A stretch of 64,000 nt of DNA from an uncultured Bacteroidales bacterium (GTDB lineage: Bacteria > Bacteroidota > Bacteroidia > Bacteroidales > Bacteroidaceae), in assembly GCA_902782245.1 (NCBI GenBank), contig CACZMI010000002.1, forward strand, positions 103,387-167,386. The letters run 5' to 3'. This document shows, one piece after another, positions 13,188 through 23,354 of the stretch. The notes under the pieces are model-generated. The model made no database searches. It was given only the letters and a program-made list of their open reading frames with translations, and was not told the origin of the DNA. Position numbers and translations under genes: made by a program. The number at the start of each line of letters is the position of its first letter. Positions within the stretch are counted from its first letter, which is position 1.

Positions 13188-16010
13188 TTATGACATGCGT
13201 TCAACAATTTTCACAAGGAAAGAAAATGATGTAGCGTGGGCGGGTTCAAGTGCACCGGCGTCGTAGAGAGCTTTATTCTCTTCGTACCATGCGTATTCTT
13301 TGGAGCTGGGATACGGTAGAGATTCGTTATCGGTGATGTATTTTACAAAGCGCTCAAGGCGCTCTTCCCAGGATACGCGCTCTTTTTTTGTTTTTAAAGA
13401 ACCGTATTCTGTATCGATACGTTCTATTTCGGCTGTTTCATCAGGGGTAAGAAGTCCTTTCTTAATATTGGCTTTTGATACATTGAAGAAACGAAAAAGA
13501 CGGGCCTCTTCACTCTCAACGCCTGAGCTGTAAGGGAATCGCCCATACTGTTTGATGAAATTCTCCAAGTGTTCAATACTGTCCATAAAAGAGCGGCGAC
13601 CCTGACGTTTTTCCTGCAGGGTATATTCCTCGCCATATTCATATTCTGACAAGCCTATATATGTTATGTCTCCTTTATAGTACACAGAGAAACGATTGTT
13701 AGACTCAGCCCAAAGGTTAGCCTTAACGCTGCTTTCCTTTACGTCAGAACGGAATTTTGAGATATAGTCACATATATCAGTAAGGGGTGCAATTGGCTGA
13801 ATGAGGCTATTTAGGTATTCCTCGGCAAGGTCACGGATTGTACCACCACGTTTTTCAGTGTAGTTCCACTCAACAAGAGTATATGTGCTTGTACGACTAA
13901 CCGCAATTATATTACTGTTGCGTAAAGCATTGGAGCCAATCTTTGAAGGAGGCTGTTCAAGGTCTGGATAGCGCTCATTCAGAACTGCGCTAATCTCCTC
14001 TGCCGTCATTGGACGATTAAATTCACGTAGTATATCTTCTATCAGGTATGGAATTGTTTTACGTGTGTTAGCAGGGAAGTATAACTGGCTGTTGATTATA
14101 TTGTCAGGATACCCTTTTTGTAGTATTTGCCTACATTCTTTGACTATGGCATAAAAATCATCGGTAGGTATATCTGTTTTAATTTGGCTGCGGATATAAG
14201 TTTCAAGGTCATCACGATAAGGAGCGAATCGCTTTTCATGATACATTTCATCTATTGAATCAATGAATTCCCTGAAATTGAAGATGTTGGCAAGATGTTT
14301 GGGCACTAGATAAAGAGATGTCGTACCCGATGATTGAAACAATGCCTTACGTGGATCACCAATTAGTTCCATATCCGGAGTGAGAAATGGTATGCAGATA
14401 GTTATAAATTCGTTGCTATAATCAACTCCTTCTTCTTCACGAATGCGATTATAGTCATAGTCTGTCTGCACCTCATATCGATATCCACCCAAATATTCAG
14501 TATCTGTGAAAATGCTTGGGAACTTTGTTGCCATCATGAAGCATTCTTCTCGCAACTGCCGAACTCTCTCTCTGGATACGCCAAGAGAAGTGGCGGTGTA
14601 ACTCAAGTTTTCTACTGGTTTACCATATACGCTGTTTAGTGAGCACCGGAAAATATCCTTCTGGCGCTCATTAGCCCAATTATCTATGAAACAAGAGAGG
14701 GTGGCAAATGCAGGGAAATGACCACATTTCTTTATGATGGTCAATATATTGTTACACTGGCTTGCATTTAATCCTAATTTTATGAGATTAGGAGCATGGA
14801 CCATTTCTGGATGTGAATCAACATCGATAGAGACAATTCTATCAATATAATTCAATATGCGTTTCAATAAATCGTATAGCTCCTGTGATTTTTTGTAATT
14901 GAGTCCTTGGAATTTAACTGTCTCCCGTTTAAGACTGATAACCTTCATGTAGAAAACCACTACAGAACTATCACAGGACCTCCATAATGATTCAAAAGCA
15001 TGAATTACCCTTATATTCTCGTCTTTTAGTTTGTCTTTTATGAATGATGCAGCGAGATCTGCTTTTTCTCTGAACTCAAAAACTGTACGAGCGCCAGAAT
15101 GGATGGCAATTTGCCTAAGCATGTTACACATACTAATGACTTCTCTGGTTTGTACGCCACCAATTCCTAACGCTTTCCTGGCTCCGGCAGAATCCATTTG
15201 CAACACCATATCAAAAAACTGCCTCTCGGTCATTTGGCTGCAAAGGGTGTTGATCTGGGCTGCGGAATTTGGAAACTCATTAACGACTATGTTATCGTAT
15301 ATGTAGCTCAAGAAAGGTATATCTTGGTTTGTAACTACATATTTTTCTATCTCCTGGGTATCGGAGGTAGATGGTTCTTCGTTTATAGGAATTGTTTCAG
15401 TACTTTCTGTTGGAGCTGGCTCTATTTCTTGAATGATCGTATCTGATGGACGTGAAATGACAAAGTCGGTACCATTAGGGTCAGATAAGAAAGGATTCAA
15501 AGAAACCTTGATGTCTCCCATATAGTCATGAATCTTGTCATACAATAAGCGTGAAGCTTCCAAGTTCAGACCGTCGTACTTTACATGTTTTGAATCAGTT
15601 AATAAATAGCGATAATACAATACTTTTACTGACCTAAGACAGCGGTCTCTCCAATAATGGCTGAAGGCATTTTGGAACCGCGTGTTTTCAGTTGATATGC
15701 TTTGGAATAATTTGGTAGATTGAGTTGACAATTCTTCTTGATGAACGAAAACCAGGTATGCATAATCATCAATAATTATTTTTTTGTATGATTTGAGAAA
15801 GTATTCAGTACTGTCGACTATCAACTTACCTCTTCTATAAGCCTGGCCAATGAATCTATCTGTTGAACTCAATAAATCAGAGAAGAATAGAATATCATTA
15901 TTATACTGTTTACGCACCTCATTGATAAACCCCGAGGAACGTAACCCTGAAAATTTTGCGAGAACTGTATAAACGTCCTTGCGGAATTCATATTCTTCTG
16001 CCCTATACAT
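13188..16010 (-). CDS. Large putative DNA-binding protein of the BREX operon (sigma-region-4-like HTH plus HA-like repeats)
   Basis: 940 residues, starting 5 bp after the brxL stop. No whole-protein family is recognised. Visible elements: a proline/glutamate-rich linker near residues 195-215; a sigma-70 region-4-like helix-turn-helix SYTATSLGVSRERVRQLREE around residues 470-490; a winged-helix/HARE-HTH-like segment NRPMTAEEISAVLNERYPDL around 660; and two C-terminal units resembling helicase-associated repeats, FMDSIEHLENFIKQYGRFP (about 805) and SWEERLERFVKYITDNESLP (about 880). All are DNA-binding types, with no nuclease or methylase motif. The position inside the operon suggests a BREX target-recognition, regulatory or accessory role; this is inference. 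Confidence 0.7.
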   Translation of the reverse strand: MYRAEEYEFRKDVYTVLAKFSGLRSSGFINEVRKQYNNDILFFSDLLSSTDRFIGQAYRRGKLIVDSTEYFLKSYKKIIIDDYAYLVFVHQEELSTQSTKLFQSISTENTRFQNAFSHYWRDRCLRSVKVLYYRYLLTDSKHVKYDGLNLEASRLLYDKIHDYMGDIKVSLNPFLSDPNGTDFVISRPSDTIIQEIEPAPTESTETIPINEEPSTSDTQEIEKYVVTNQDIPFLSYIYDNIVVNEFPNSAAQINTLCSQMTERQFFDMVLQMDSAGARKALGIGGVQTREVISMCNMLRQIAIHSGARTVFEFREKADLAASFIKDKLKDENIRVIHAFESLWRSCDSSVVVFYMKVISLKRETVKFQGLNYKKSQELYDLLKRILNYIDRIVSIDVDSHPEMVHAPNLIKLGLNASQCNNILTIIKKCGHFPAFATLSCFIDNWANERQKDIFRCSLNSVYGKPVENLSYTATSLGVSRERVRQLREECFMMATKFPSIFTDTEYLGGYRYEVQTDYDYNRIREEEGVDYSNEFITICIPFLTPDMELIGDPRKALFQSSGTTSLYLVPKHLANIFNFREFIDSIDEMYHEKRFAPYRDDLETYIRSQIKTDIPTDDFYAIVKECRQILQKGYPDNIINSQLYFPANTRKTIPYLIEDILREFNRPMTAEEISAVLNERYPDLEQPPSKIGSNALRNSNIIAVSRTSTYTLVEWNYTEKRGGTIRDLAEEYLNSLIQPIAPLTDICDYISKFRSDVKESSVKANLWAESNNRFSVYYKGDITYIGLSEYEYGEEYTLQEKRQGRRSFMDSIEHLENFIKQYGRFPYSSGVESEEARLFRFFNVSKANIKKGLLTPDETAEIERIDTEYGSLKTKKERVSWEERLERFVKYITDNESLPYPSSKEYAWYEENKALYDAGALEPAHATSFSFLVKIVERMS

Positions 16011-16015
16011 AAGTC

Positions 16016-17449
16016 TTAGATTTTTACGCGGATGTCTGGCATCGGCTGTGAGAATGAACTTTCGTTATCAATATTAGCGCACTGTTGACGTACTTGGTCA
16101 CGACGATGGATAGCTGGCTGTAGACAGTAACGGTCAAATTCCATCTTGTCCAACTGATCAACTGAAGTGATGTGCGGGAAGAGTAGTTTGCAGTATGCGG
16201 TGGCTATACGGCGAACTGCGTTCAGGTGACGAGTATCTGCTTTCTTGGGCACGTCAATGGAATTGTTTACCAATTCTGCATATTCAGGTGCTACACGTAG
16301 TTTGTGCATTACCTCGGAGAAGAACTCAACATTTATGGTCCAGTCACGAAGAATCATATCGTTGTTCATACGGGGTAATAACCAACCTTCAATGAAACCA
16401 TGGAAACGGTCAAGCAATGCAGATTCGTGAAATACTCCTGGCAGTTCATCAAAATAACGGTCGCTACGAGGGAAGCCCTCAGAGGTGAGTTCAATATTAC
16501 CCAGGAGCATTAGGCCACACTCTGACATAAACTCGTAATTATCGACTGTAGCCTTACCATATTCAAGATATCCCTTCAAAATTGCACGCATTTCAAGGGG
16601 GTCAGTAAATGTTATGCTCTGTATTTCATCAAAAGAAACCAGATCATGGTCGTGCATAATGCCCGGTGTCCGACGAGATTTGTCAAAGAATAGTTTAGCA
16701 CGTGATACAGCACCGCCACTAACTAGCCATGAGTATTTACTGAGATTGCCAAATACATAGGACTTGCCGGTTCCTTTTGGGGCAAGTTCAACCATATTAA
16801 GACGTGGCTCAATAAATGGCAGTAGGCGGGTAATGAATTCTAACTTTTGGGTTAGGCTCTTGAATGAGGCCGGATTGTACTCCATTGCTGAAATAATGAC
16901 GTCAATCCACTCCTCTGTAGTGAATTCTGAACGGAACTTGCGGTATAAGTTGAGGTCCAGTTTCTGCAAAGGTTTAAAAGGCTTGAAATCAACCATTTCA
17001 ACATGACCAGCACTACTTTCATCTGGTGGTAAATACACTACCTTCAATAGTCCCCATTTTTCACCGTCAATCAAGTCTGCTGGGTATTTCTCAATTAAAT
17101 AAGGAGGTATAAGCGTTTCGTTCGGCTTGATTCCCATGTCTGGAATTTGGAACTGAACTTTGTTGGCAATAAGATTGGTGGTTACAATGAAGCGCGTTAA
17201 GAGCGTTAGCGTCTCACCGTTGCGGAGACGTGCTTTTACTGCATTGTTGTTACTGGGTATATGCTCATCCAGATAACGAGCAAGCTCTGATTTACGTAGA
17301 GTACCATCTGAATTGGCGTACTGTGAAATCAAGAAGTCCTTTACGAATGAGGGTAGATTTCTGCCAAGGAATACGTCATAGTTCTGAGGATTTTTCAGAA
17401 TGGCGGCAGAACCGAATACAGTTCTGATTTTGTTTCCTAATACACTCAT
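16016..17449 (-). CDS. brxL: BREX protein BrxL (AAA+ Lon-like, short form)
   Basis: 477 residues. The AAA+ core has Walker A APKGTGKS (223-230) preceded by LNMVEL, Walker B LVSFDEIQ (270-277), and the FFDKSRRTPGIM segment typical of BrxL. The length matches the short BrxL family (about 470 residues) rather than the longer type 1 protein with a full Lon-like domain. BrxL forms ring-shaped DNA-binding assemblies needed for phage exclusion. It starts 2 bp after the pglZ stop, so the genes are tightly coupled. Confidence 0.9.
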   Translation of the reverse strand: MSVLGNKIRTVFGSAAILKNPQNYDVFLGRNLPSFVKDFLISQYANSDGTLRKSELARYLDEHIPSNNNAVKARLRNGETLTLLTRFIVTTNLIANKVQFQIPDMGIKPNETLIPPYLIEKYPADLIDGEKWGLLKVVYLPPDESSAGHVEMVDFKPFKPLQKLDLNLYRKFRSEFTTEEWIDVIISAMEYNPASFKSLTQKLEFITRLLPFIEPRLNMVELAPKGTGKSYVFGNLSKYSWLVSGGAVSRAKLFFDKSRRTPGIMHDHDLVSFDEIQSITFTDPLEMRAILKGYLEYGKATVDNYEFMSECGLMLLGNIELTSEGFPRSDRYFDELPGVFHESALLDRFHGFIEGWLLPRMNNDMILRDWTINVEFFSEVMHKLRVAPEYAELVNNSIDVPKKADTRHLNAVRRIATAYCKLLFPHITSVDQLDKMEFDRYCLQPAIHRRDQVRQQCANIDNESSFSQPMPDIRVKI

Positions 17450-17451
17450 GG

Positions 17452-19878
17452 CTAAAAGTCTAAGAAGTTATTTCCACCGAAACCGGTGCCTATTATTTTA
17501 ATTATCTCATTAAATGAGGTTCCGCCAGGAATGGTAAATTCAGCCTTGTAATCACCTTCACAAAGACCATCCACTACAGCAGACCACCTACTACCACTGC
17601 GGGTCATATCATATTCCTTATCCTTTATGTGAAGTTTTACAGCCTTAGGCTGAGGCATTACGTTGACTGTTATAGTCGGTGTTGTAACCTCAATCTCTTT
17701 GGTTATTAACTCATATTTATATTGGGTAAGGTCTTTCTTATTGTTAGTAATTATAATGTATGGGACAAGAACCTCTTCAGGCGTACAGCCACCATGAACT
17801 TCATGGACTGGTTTCCTGCCAAGAGAGGAGTGAGTAAGGGCAACTTTATATCTTTCTCCGTCATTTTCATTTACATGAACAACGTAGTCAGAATCATGGT
17901 AGAGTTTACCGTCTGCGGATACTTTGATATATCGGCCGTCATGTTCAACCTTTGCATCATATTTCTTTGATTCGGCAAAACGTGAAAGACAGCTCAAGCC
18001 ATGATCCGAAACGATTGCTAGGGTGTGCTCTCCGTGCGAATTGCTAAAGATAATCTCCAATATTTTTCTTTGAAGCACATCCAATTCCCTGACTAGTGTT
18101 GCATTTTTCTTATATCCGGCACTATCATGCGCAATGGCATCCAAATCACCAATCCTAACAGATTCAAATCTATTTTGAGCTGTAGCAGATGGTATAGTGC
18201 ATCTTGTAACCTCTGAATATGCAATGCGATATCCAAGAGTATTCTGTTCGATTAGGGCGAGCAAAAATGGTAGAAATTCGGCGCCAAGTGCGTCGATCCA
18301 GTATATTTTGTCTGGGTGAAGTGAATCAGAAGAAATATGCTGCGACAGCCGGTTATGTGACTCTTCAAATGAATGGTACCAAGCGTAGAAAGAATCTTCA
18401 TCATGATTCTTGGTCGATATCACTGATTTGATGTCATCTGATAATTCATCTTTGAGTTTAGCCTCACGATATGCGGTTAGGTATTCCAAATACCAGGTGT
18501 CATCTTTTGAAACTGAAGGATATTGTTCAGAAAGATACATGGCCAAGTCGGGATATTTTTGGGCGACTTTGTTGATGGTAAGTCCAGTGTTTTCCCTATC
18601 GGCATACCATGCGGTGAGAAGTATCCTTTCAAACTCAAAAATGCCAGTAGTTAGTTCTATGGCTAGCTGAGTATCATTTTGGTCGATTTCAGTAATATGG
18701 CCTTTGATGTAGTCAACTGTGCCATTATCGGTGAATTCATGAATGATATTCATAGAATTCTTAAATAACCATTCGCGCTCTGGTGCGTATAGCCTCTGTA
18801 TTGATGGCTCGCTGAAGTAAAAGATGCGGTCGGCTATTCTGGATGGCAGTTCATTGTAACCGCTGTATTGTTTTATTTCCTCAAAACAGATCTTAAGATA
18901 TGGATACTTATCTGCAGCTGTTGATGACAGGAAAAAGTTCTTTATGAGCCAATGGTCATAATCTGTTGTTTCAGACTGTACCCAACGAAACAAAAGGTCT
19001 CCGGGTTTTACCTCTTGGAAATTGAGGCGTGATGATACAAATGCCGAGAAACTGAATGCAGTAGGACCTTCTTTTAATATATCTGACAGCAGCATCTTCC
19101 AGTAGTTCTCTTCAGCCTCATCGTAAGCAAAATCAATGTCAATACCTAAAAAAGCAACAATATACTGATATGCGTTCTTGATATGCTCAAATGTGAAAAT
19201 ATTATCGGGATTGGAGTATTTTTCGCGATTCCGAACGGGACTAGATGAGCATATAATTTGTGTTTGTGGTGCTTGGACCTTCCAGAATCTGAGCCAGTCA
19301 TATAAGGTGGGCAGATTAATAATCTTGTCTTTCTTAGCAAAAGCAATAGTATCGTTTTTAATGTCTGTCAGATACACTTTAGTTTTGTGTTCCTCTGTAA
19401 GATAAGCCCAAACAGGTGCACTTTCATCAATGCGTGCAAAACTGTTTAAAAAATCGCTGAAACGGTTTTGAAGGCCTATAAGAGGAATGTAAACACGCCT
19501 CATCGGGAGATCCATATTATCAGCAATCATGATTTCGTTGAAAAAACCGCGGAAATCATTCTCCTTATAAAAACGGACCAATTCAGAGAATGGGGTGACA
19601 AGTGTATTTACTCTACAGCTCTTAACGGCTTTGCATAGCTCGTCAGTGGTTATCCAGCGATCATGCTCGTCTTCAATTATACTCTCCAAGTTTAGTGATT
19701 GTACGCCAAGATGAGCCAATTCTTGTGCCAACTTGGTGAATACATCAAAATTATTGAGCATGATATAACGAACAGGGTAGCGACAACGAGTGGTTTCGCC
19801 ATCCGTCATATCGCGCTTGATTTCATCAATCAAATCATCGTAGGTTTCAAATTGAATTATTTTCTCTGATGCGTCCAT
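17452..19878 (-). CDS. pglZ: BREX type 4 PglZ phosphatase-domain protein
   Basis: 808 residues. PglZ (alkaline-phosphatase-like) signature: IYWIDALGAEFLPFLLAL near residue 530 with the metal-ligand Asp, AIVSDHGLSCL near 626 and GGCTPEEVLVPYI near 700. The N-terminal half is helical without known domains and the last 90 residues look like a beta-sandwich tail. PglZ is present in all BREX types and probably acts as a metal-dependent phosphatase or nuclease. It starts 3 bp after brxC and ends 2 bp before brxL. Confidence 0.9.
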   Translation of the reverse strand: MDASEKIIQFETYDDLIDEIKRDMTDGETTRCRYPVRYIMLNNFDVFTKLAQELAHLGVQSLNLESIIEDEHDRWITTDELCKAVKSCRVNTLVTPFSELVRFYKENDFRGFFNEIMIADNMDLPMRRVYIPLIGLQNRFSDFLNSFARIDESAPVWAYLTEEHKTKVYLTDIKNDTIAFAKKDKIINLPTLYDWLRFWKVQAPQTQIICSSSPVRNREKYSNPDNIFTFEHIKNAYQYIVAFLGIDIDFAYDEAEENYWKMLLSDILKEGPTAFSFSAFVSSRLNFQEVKPGDLLFRWVQSETTDYDHWLIKNFFLSSTAADKYPYLKICFEEIKQYSGYNELPSRIADRIFYFSEPSIQRLYAPEREWLFKNSMNIIHEFTDNGTVDYIKGHITEIDQNDTQLAIELTTGIFEFERILLTAWYADRENTGLTINKVAQKYPDLAMYLSEQYPSVSKDDTWYLEYLTAYREAKLKDELSDDIKSVISTKNHDEDSFYAWYHSFEESHNRLSQHISSDSLHPDKIYWIDALGAEFLPFLLALIEQNTLGYRIAYSEVTRCTIPSATAQNRFESVRIGDLDAIAHDSAGYKKNATLVRELDVLQRKILEIIFSNSHGEHTLAIVSDHGLSCLSRFAESKKYDAKVEHDGRYIKVSADGKLYHDSDYVVHVNENDGERYKVALTHSSLGRKPVHEVHGGCTPEEVLVPYIIITNNKKDLTQYKYELITKEIEVTTPTITVNVMPQPKAVKLHIKDKEYDMTRSGSRWSAVVDGLCEGDYKAEFTIPGGTSFNEIIKIIGTGFGGNNFLDF

Positions 19879-19881
19879 AAC

Positions 19882-22800
19882 TTATGATAGATAGTTTGTT
19901 ATGAATTCTGCCACCTCTGGATGGTTGTCAATAATGTCAAGGACAACTTTCTGCCAAAGAATGCCTGGCATATTTGCCTCCTTAACCAGGTTCTTGGCTT
20001 TTTTGATGGAATCCGGATTGACAATTTGGGGAGCAGGAGGTTCCGGAACAGAAGCAGGAGTGGGCGCTGGACCTGGAACAACAGTCGTGACAGGTTCTGG
20101 CGTAGGTGTAGGATTACCTTCGTCGCGTTTAATGTTGTAGAAGTCATATACACATTGTCTGACATCTGTTTCCTTTCGGAAAGCAACCTCTGATTGAAGA
20201 TGAGAGATTTCTTCAATTAGCTCACCCCACCATTCCTTCTTGATCTTAACGGTTTTGATGGAGTTGATGAAATTGACAAAACCGTTCTCATAGTTGCCGG
20301 GAGCCGATACAAGTTGAGCAATATCAACCCTCTCACCTATTATCATGCGATATAGTTCTTTAATCTTAGCTATATCGGGATTTTGGTCAGCTTCCAATAC
20401 TTCAATGAGTAGTTTGATTATGGCCGAGCGTTTGTCATTTACGTTATCACAATATGTAAGTACCCATAACGGATACTTTGATTTTTGCATACAGAACTCA
20501 TTTATACCCCAGCGTACATTAGAGAGACTTTTAACCTCAGGTATATCCTTGATAAATTGGAGTTGGAATACCTCGTAAAGGAGTTGTGTAAGTTCGCTCT
20601 CCTCTTTGGAACCAAAGCGGAGCATAAGTTTATTGTTAGCCTCTGAATGGCCGTCATTCCACATTTTGAAAAGCTCAACAATCATATCAGCGAGTTTCTC
20701 ATCTGAGATTGGTTGTGAAATGGTAGTTACAAAGAGGTCTGCCTTGTGTTTGCGAAGAGCATAAGAGAATGCTATCCAATTGGCACGTGAAGGAAAGAAA
20801 CCATATGGAGGACGCATGAGCGGAGCAAAGATCTCAGATAGAGAGAACTTATCCACGTATTTCTTCTTGGCATCTTCAATACATTGGTCTACTTCCTCAC
20901 AAATTTGTGCAATCCAGGCTTCATTGGTGATTGCAGCACTTGTCAACCGGCATTCATCATCAATGAGGTGATTGTCATTTTCTTCAAAGATATATTTTGC
21001 CGGAGTGTCAGAACCGGAGAACTTAACAAGCTTATCACGGTTGGGCGACTGGAGCATTTGGAGTACTAAGGCTGGAAAGTTTTTGTTAGCTAAAAATGTA
21101 TTTGCTACGCCAGTGCGATAAAGTTTGATTGACTCCATTCCCTTAGGAAAAACCTTATAGCTGAATTTACGGTTTATGAGTGAGTTGATGTTGGCAATAA
21201 CACCTTCACGAGTTTGTTCACCGTTGAAATATAGGGAGAATGAGCCGTTGTATATACGGTTACTCCACTTGTTTATAAGTTGCTTAGCTGCTAGGTCGCT
21301 TTCCTTTTCAATAGATTCTTGGAAATGATTTTTTGCTACATTGTGGTTGGCGATGAGGTCAATGAATTTTGTGCGAGCTTCGGCAGTGAAAACTTCGTCT
21401 GGGACGATATGTATTGAGTTGAGGAATTCTGATGAGAAATCCTTAATACGGTTTTCAAATGCACGACGCTCCTCATCAGTTGAGGCCAGATATATGGCTA
21501 CATGAAGTGTGTTGGGACGCTCCGAGGTATATTTGTTCAGTTTGCTACGTACTACAGACTCTGCATCAGAGCAGGAGAACAATAGAGGGTCACACTTGCG
21601 GATTAGATAATCACCAACTGTAAATAGACGCGTAATGTTGGTTTTTGCAGGATAATTGTAACTCATAAAGTCGTTGGCCGATTTGAATTGAGCGGCAACT
21701 TTCTCTTTTTCCTTGGCGATTTCTGCAGGGTTTAGCGAACTGACCGATATCTTGAACTCACCGAAGACATCACGTGCGATAATTTGGTTTGTGTCCAGGA
21801 ATCGAAGGATTTCATCCATTTTGGGTTCCAAGCGATCATCGGCGAATAAGCCACGTATGCTCTTTTCATTAGGCGAAATACGAGCTATAATTTCAGGACT
21901 CTTAGTGGCAAACTGTGTGGAAAGTGTGTTAAGAAGCAAAATACCTTTATAGACACGAACAAAGTCATCTCCTTGCTCCTTAACCTTCATAATGTGGTTC
22001 TGGTAGTTTGATGTGAATGCACCACAGAGGGGATTGGCCGCAAAACTATCATAGAAGAAATCCCAAAGCCATTCTGCAGTCAAAAGGCTGCGAGTGTCAA
22101 ATACGGATTCATCGGCAATAAACTTTCTAAAGCCTTTCTTGTCATCGTTCATGAAGTTTACGATTGAACGATTTGCAGAACCAACATAGTCTGATAGTTT
22201 AGAGCAAAGGAATGCGCTGTATGGGTGCATGGGGAAGAGTTCAGAGATGCTCTTGCGCTCGTCTTCAACGCCGCCCTGGCAGAGATAATCCATTAACTCG
22301 TTAAGTTTAACGGTGCGATTGTAACGCAAGGTAGAATAGTCATCAGTTCCTTCAATATCAAAGGTGTGACGCATAACCTTATACGTTGAAACCTCATCCA
22401 TCATATAGCGGATTGTATCAAAACGGTCGTTCATAGTCTTGATATCATCCTTTTTACCCCCAGACTGAACTTGATCCTCAACTCTGTGAGAGATTAGGAA
22501 TAAGAACAGATTGCATGTTTGAGACTTTTCAGCTATGTTTTGAAGGACGTTAATTCTGTCACTGCCAATTGCCTCCATGATAGATGTGAACTCATCCCAG
22601 AATATCATCAAACCGTCTGCGATACCTTCCTCCTCAATTGCTTTCTCTACTTCGGCAAGCCATTCACTAACGTTTTTTGATGTCAGAGTTACTCCAATGG
22701 TGTTATATAATGCTGTTTCAAGCTCCATGTATGCCTGGATGTTATTGCTTTCAAGAAACTTAATTACAGCCTCAGGGGTAGATGCAATATCTTTGAGGTC

Positions 22801-23331
22801 CTCGTTTTTGTCTATGGCATCCTGAGTGTACTGCATGTGTTCCTTGACATATTGTACAGCACTCTCAAAGTCTGATTTTACTACAATATTAGAGTGACCT
22901 GCAGCAATCAGTGCGTTCTTAACTTCACGCTGAAGGGAAAGAGAGAAACGGGGTAGGTCATAAGCTCCCTCAACACCCTTGATGACAACCGAGAAGAAAC
23001 GTTTGTCCTTGCGGAAATTGTCAACTTGATTGCGGAGGCTGGCATCTTCGATTTTGTTGAAGTAAAAACTGATATCCTCGTATCTGTCGCATAAGAGATG
23101 GCGTACTACAGAACTAGCGTGAGACTTACCTGTTCCGAATGTACCTTGAACCCAGATACTCTTGCGTTTGAAACGGTCTGCAGATGAGATAGCCGTCATT
23201 GTACGCTGGAGTAGGTCACAGAACTGATTTGTTGGTATAAATGAAGCCCAAATCCTATTGCTTGACTCTGCCGTGATGTCATATACTGGCAGATAGTTTT
23301 GCATTTTGATGAAATCAGAATAGCTTGCCAT
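19882..23331 (-). CDS. brxC: BREX ATPase BrxC/PglY
   Basis: 1149 residues, the usual size for BrxC. Walker A GTFGTGKS at residues 63-70 within SIWVQGTFGTGKSHASS, and Walker B LMIFWDEFTSIMEAIG near residue 244. A Pro-rich linker (TPEPVTTVVPGPAPTPASVP) precedes a short C-terminal helical domain. BrxC is the large AAA-type ATPase of the BREX core complex. It lies 23 bp downstream of brxP. Confidence 0.92.
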   Translation of the reverse strand: MASYSDFIKMQNYLPVYDITAESSNRIWASFIPTNQFCDLLQRTMTAISSADRFKRKSIWVQGTFGTGKSHASSVVRHLLCDRYEDISFYFNKIEDASLRNQVDNFRKDKRFFSVVIKGVEGAYDLPRFSLSLQREVKNALIAAGHSNIVVKSDFESAVQYVKEHMQYTQDAIDKNEDLKDIASTPEAVIKFLESNNIQAYMELETALYNTIGVTLTSKNVSEWLAEVEKAIEEEGIADGLMIFWDEFTSIMEAIGSDRINVLQNIAEKSQTCNLFLFLISHRVEDQVQSGGKKDDIKTMNDRFDTIRYMMDEVSTYKVMRHTFDIEGTDDYSTLRYNRTVKLNELMDYLCQGGVEDERKSISELFPMHPYSAFLCSKLSDYVGSANRSIVNFMNDDKKGFRKFIADESVFDTRSLLTAEWLWDFFYDSFAANPLCGAFTSNYQNHIMKVKEQGDDFVRVYKGILLLNTLSTQFATKSPEIIARISPNEKSIRGLFADDRLEPKMDEILRFLDTNQIIARDVFGEFKISVSSLNPAEIAKEKEKVAAQFKSANDFMSYNYPAKTNITRLFTVGDYLIRKCDPLLFSCSDAESVVRSKLNKYTSERPNTLHVAIYLASTDEERRAFENRIKDFSSEFLNSIHIVPDEVFTAEARTKFIDLIANHNVAKNHFQESIEKESDLAAKQLINKWSNRIYNGSFSLYFNGEQTREGVIANINSLINRKFSYKVFPKGMESIKLYRTGVANTFLANKNFPALVLQMLQSPNRDKLVKFSGSDTPAKYIFEENDNHLIDDECRLTSAAITNEAWIAQICEEVDQCIEDAKKKYVDKFSLSEIFAPLMRPPYGFFPSRANWIAFSYALRKHKADLFVTTISQPISDEKLADMIVELFKMWNDGHSEANNKLMLRFGSKEESELTQLLYEVFQLQFIKDIPEVKSLSNVRWGINEFCMQKSKYPLWVLTYCDNVNDKRSAIIKLLIEVLEADQNPDIAKIKELYRMIIGERVDIAQLVSAPGNYENGFVNFINSIKTVKIKKEWWGELIEEISHLQSEVAFRKETDVRQCVYDFYNIKRDEGNPTPTPEPVTTVVPGPAPTPASVPEPPAPQIVNPDSIKKAKNLVKEANMPGILWQKVVLDIIDNHPEVAEFITNYLS

Positions 23332-23354
23332 ATTGTTGCATATAAGAGGTTCTA

